This document shows positions 7,128-8,507 of a DNA stretch of 8,507 nt, piece after piece (the first letter of the stretch is position 1; every line of letters begins with the position of its first letter). A program made the translations under genes and the position numbers. This stretch comes from Lachnospiraceae bacterium UBA1759. Its GTDB lineage: Bacteria; Bacillota; Clostridia; Lachnospirales; Lachnospiraceae. The stretch lies in NCBI GenBank assembly GCA_002315555.1, contig DCHF01000016.1, positions 343-8,849 on the forward strand, given 5' to 3'. The notes beneath the pieces were generated by a model that saw only the letters and a program-made list of their open reading frames with translations, was not told where the DNA came from and ran no database searches.

Positions 7128-8387
7128 TTACGCTTTTTTCAGCTTATAAAGCTCCTCCGCCGCAAGCCGCGCTTTCGCGACCGGCGGAACGTTCTCGCCC
7201 TTCGGGAAACAGTAGTAGGTGATGTCGCTCGTGCCGATGGCGATGACATCTCCAAGCTCATACCAGAAATAATCTGCATAAAGACTATAAGAAGCACTTG
7301 GCTTCTGTTCATAATGAAGTTCCCCATTACATCCATCAAGTACAAATCCATTACCATTATGAATTAGTCGACCATCTCCAACTGCATAAACTGCTGATGA
7401 ATCCGCAAGAATCTTTATATCAACATCTATATCAAGAAGATACTCACTATTTTTGATTTCTTCTCTTACACATTCTCTCTCCCATTTATACCAGTCTGAT
7501 ACAAATTCATATTCAGTATCACCAGTAATGGCTTCAAGCTTTCCATTTTCAAGAAGAGTATATTCTTTGTTGCAGCATCCACAGGTAATCTTAATTCCTT
7601 CCCCCTTCATGCTGCCTTCTGTTTTGCAGGCTGGACATTTATATAATGCTCTGTGTAGGCCATCTGCCCTAAAACCTTCTGAAACTGTAATACCGGTTTC
7701 AAACTGTTCTTTGAAATGGTCATATTCAAAACCTTTATTGATAATGTCATTTATCTCTTCAACAGAAAGTTTCTCTATCTCTTCTTTACCAACAATTATT
7801 TCTACATCCGCAGATACATCTGCCTTACGCTTCTGAAGATTGTTATATAAAGGATCTCGCAAAAAGGCTCCCTTTGTTCTTATTAAAACTACCGGTATGC
7901 CAAGAAGCTTTACAATCTTACCCATGCTGCTTGGCAATGGTGTCTCTGTACCATCGAAGCTATAACTTGCCTCTGGAAACAACAAGATAGAACTCTTAAG
8001 AGTATCTACTGTATACTTCATATCCTTTACAAGTGTTACATCTGTAATGAACTTCTTAGTTGGAATACAGCCTATGCTTCTCATCAGACCATCCTTGCCA
8101 ACAAATCCATCATTTGTACATATAATATGGTACTGTCTGTCTCGAAGCATCTTTGATGCTATCTGAAGGTCTGTAAAACTTGAATGATTCATCAGAAAAA
8201 GATATGGCTCATCCTTATCTAATTCCGACTTCATATCGCATTTAAAGTTAACAGCATTTATCTCACCCTTTGAAGCTATATACAAAACATTTCTCCAAAA
8301 TGCATTCTGCCTTTTTGGTTTAATATGCTTTGGCTTCGGCATAGCCATCACTTCTTTATAATCTCTTTCTACTACCTTTATTTTCAT
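7128..8387 (-). CDS. PlsC-like acyltransferase with embedded zinc ribbon and unknown C-terminal domain
   Basis: A 419-residue protein. The N-terminal half matches the PlsC/LPLAT (1-acyl-glycerol-phosphate acyltransferase-like) fold: motif I NHSSFTD (67-73, the HX4D catalytic pair H68/D73), a motif II-like GCIPTKKF (106-113), motif III FPEA (137-140, usually FPEG) and motif IV GIPVVLIR (163-170). Such enzymes move acyl chains onto lysophospholipids or other acceptors at the membrane face. A zinc ribbon follows: CPAC (251-254) and CGCC (269-272). The last 140 residues I do not recognise; they are aromatic-rich and beta-like. The length exceeds the usual 200-260 of PlsC proteins. The ATG at 8387 follows an in-frame TAA four codons upstream and has AGGA before it. 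It is the first gene of the operon with two carboxylesterases, 11 bp apart. Codons 1 to about 375 are AT-rich while the last 44 or so are GC-rich, a sign of recombination within the gene. The acceptor is unknown. Confidence 0.82.
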   Translation of the reverse strand: MKIKVVERDYKEVMAMPKPKHIKPKRQNAFWRNVLYIASKGEINAVNFKCDMKSELDKDEPYLFLMNHSSFTDLQIASKMLRDRQYHIICTNDGFVGKDGLMRSIGCIPTKKFITDVTLVKDMKYTVDTLKSSILLFPEASYSFDGTETPLPSSMGKIVKLLGIPVVLIRTKGAFLRDPLYNNLQKRKADVSADVEIIVGKEEIEKLSVEEINDIINKGFEYDHFKEQFETGITVSEGFRADGLHRALYKCPACKTEGSMKGEGIKITCGCCNKEYTLLENGKLEAITGDTEYEFVSDWYKWERECVREEIKNSEYLLDIDVDIKILADSSAVYAVGDGRLIHNGNGFVLDGCNGELHYEQKPSASYSLYADYFWYELGDVIAIGTSDITYYCFPKGENVPPVAKARLAAEELYKLKKA

Positions 8388-8507
8388 TTTTCCTTTGCAT
8401 GATTAATCTATAATCACACGTTCCTCCCTATACTTTACAGAGTCACTATCTCGTATACTCACTTGTAATATTATTACAAAAAATGCTTATTTTTACAAAT
8501 GACTTTC
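8388..8507 (-). promoter_or_regulatory. AT-rich promoter/leader region of the acyltransferase-esterase operon
   Basis: These 120 bp lie upstream of the operon. A possible weak promoter on the minus strand is TTGTAA, 16 nt, TATACG, with the -35 inside the dyad at 8463-8479. A strong GGGAGGAA (8421-8428) sits about 34 nt before the ATG at 8387 without a long frame behind it. Neither promoter hexamer is close to consensus, so the exact start is uncertain. Confidence 0.35.
8463..8479. promoter_or_regulatory. Candidate operator: perfect 7-3-7 inverted repeat
   Basis: TTGTAAT and ATTACAA arms are separated by 3 nt. Size, AT-rich arms and position about 80 bp before the operon's first ATG, overlapping a possible -35, fit a dimeric repressor site. 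PerR and Zur boxes share the style but use a 1-nt centre, so the regulator cannot be named. The same dyad could be a chance pattern in AT-rich DNA. Confidence 0.35.

Noticed and set aside
8463..8479. Naming the upstream dyad as a PerR or Zur box
   Set aside because: The arms are similar in style, but both boxes are 7-1-7 repeats while this one has a 3-nt centre, and no regulator gene is in the window.
1..8507. CRISPR array, insertion sequence, prophage or attachment site
   Set aside because: No spaced direct repeats, no transposase or integrase motifs, and no repeat of the tRNA 3' end elsewhere were seen, so the tRNA is not shown to be an integration site here.

Overview
The window looks like chromosomal DNA from a low-GC-type Gram-positive (Firmicutes), most likely a Clostridia/Lachnospiraceae-like gut or rumen anaerobe. 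This is an inference. It rests on strong AGGAGG-type ribosome binding sites, sigma-A promoters with consensus hexamers, U-tract terminators, a BmrC/LmrC-type ABC exporter, an NT5C-like HAD protein of Firmicutes style and a tRNA without encoded CCA. All protein genes lie on the minus strand; only the tRNA is on the plus strand. Most of the window is GC-rich, but about 7260-8507 is clearly AT-rich.

Layout from left to right. (1) Positions 1-3088 hold one uninterrupted minus-strand frame for an ABC exporter with two membrane domains and two ATPase domains fused in one chain. It is cut by the window edge at the second Walker A. A near-consensus promoter lies just upstream. (2) Positions 3237-3725 hold a small HAD-superfamily phosphatase resembling cytosolic 5'(3')-deoxyribonucleotidase. 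Its terminator hairpin overlaps its own stop codon. (3) Positions 3853-4012 are a compact plus-strand unit: perfect -35 and near-perfect -10, tRNA-Thr(GGT) and an intrinsic terminator. (4) Positions 4015-8387 are a tight minus-strand operon of three genes with 9-11 bp gaps: a PlsC-like acyltransferase with an embedded zinc ribbon, then two different type-B carboxylesterases. The second gene of the operon has a changed oxyanion-hole motif.

Working together: the operon couples one predicted acyl-transferring enzyme to two predicted ester hydrolases. This suggests making and removing or remodelling acyl esters on a lipid or small molecule. The substrate cannot be read from sequence. The exporter and the nucleotidase are separate transcription units.

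The most notable points are the fused asymmetric ABC exporter, the sharp base-composition break inside the acyltransferase gene, the acyltransferase/esterase/esterase arrangement with a YGSA instead of HGGG oxyanion loop, and a tRNA-Thr with C instead of U at position 55. I did not find clear evidence of a wholly new defence or mobile system. No CRISPR array, insertion sequence or transposase was recognised.
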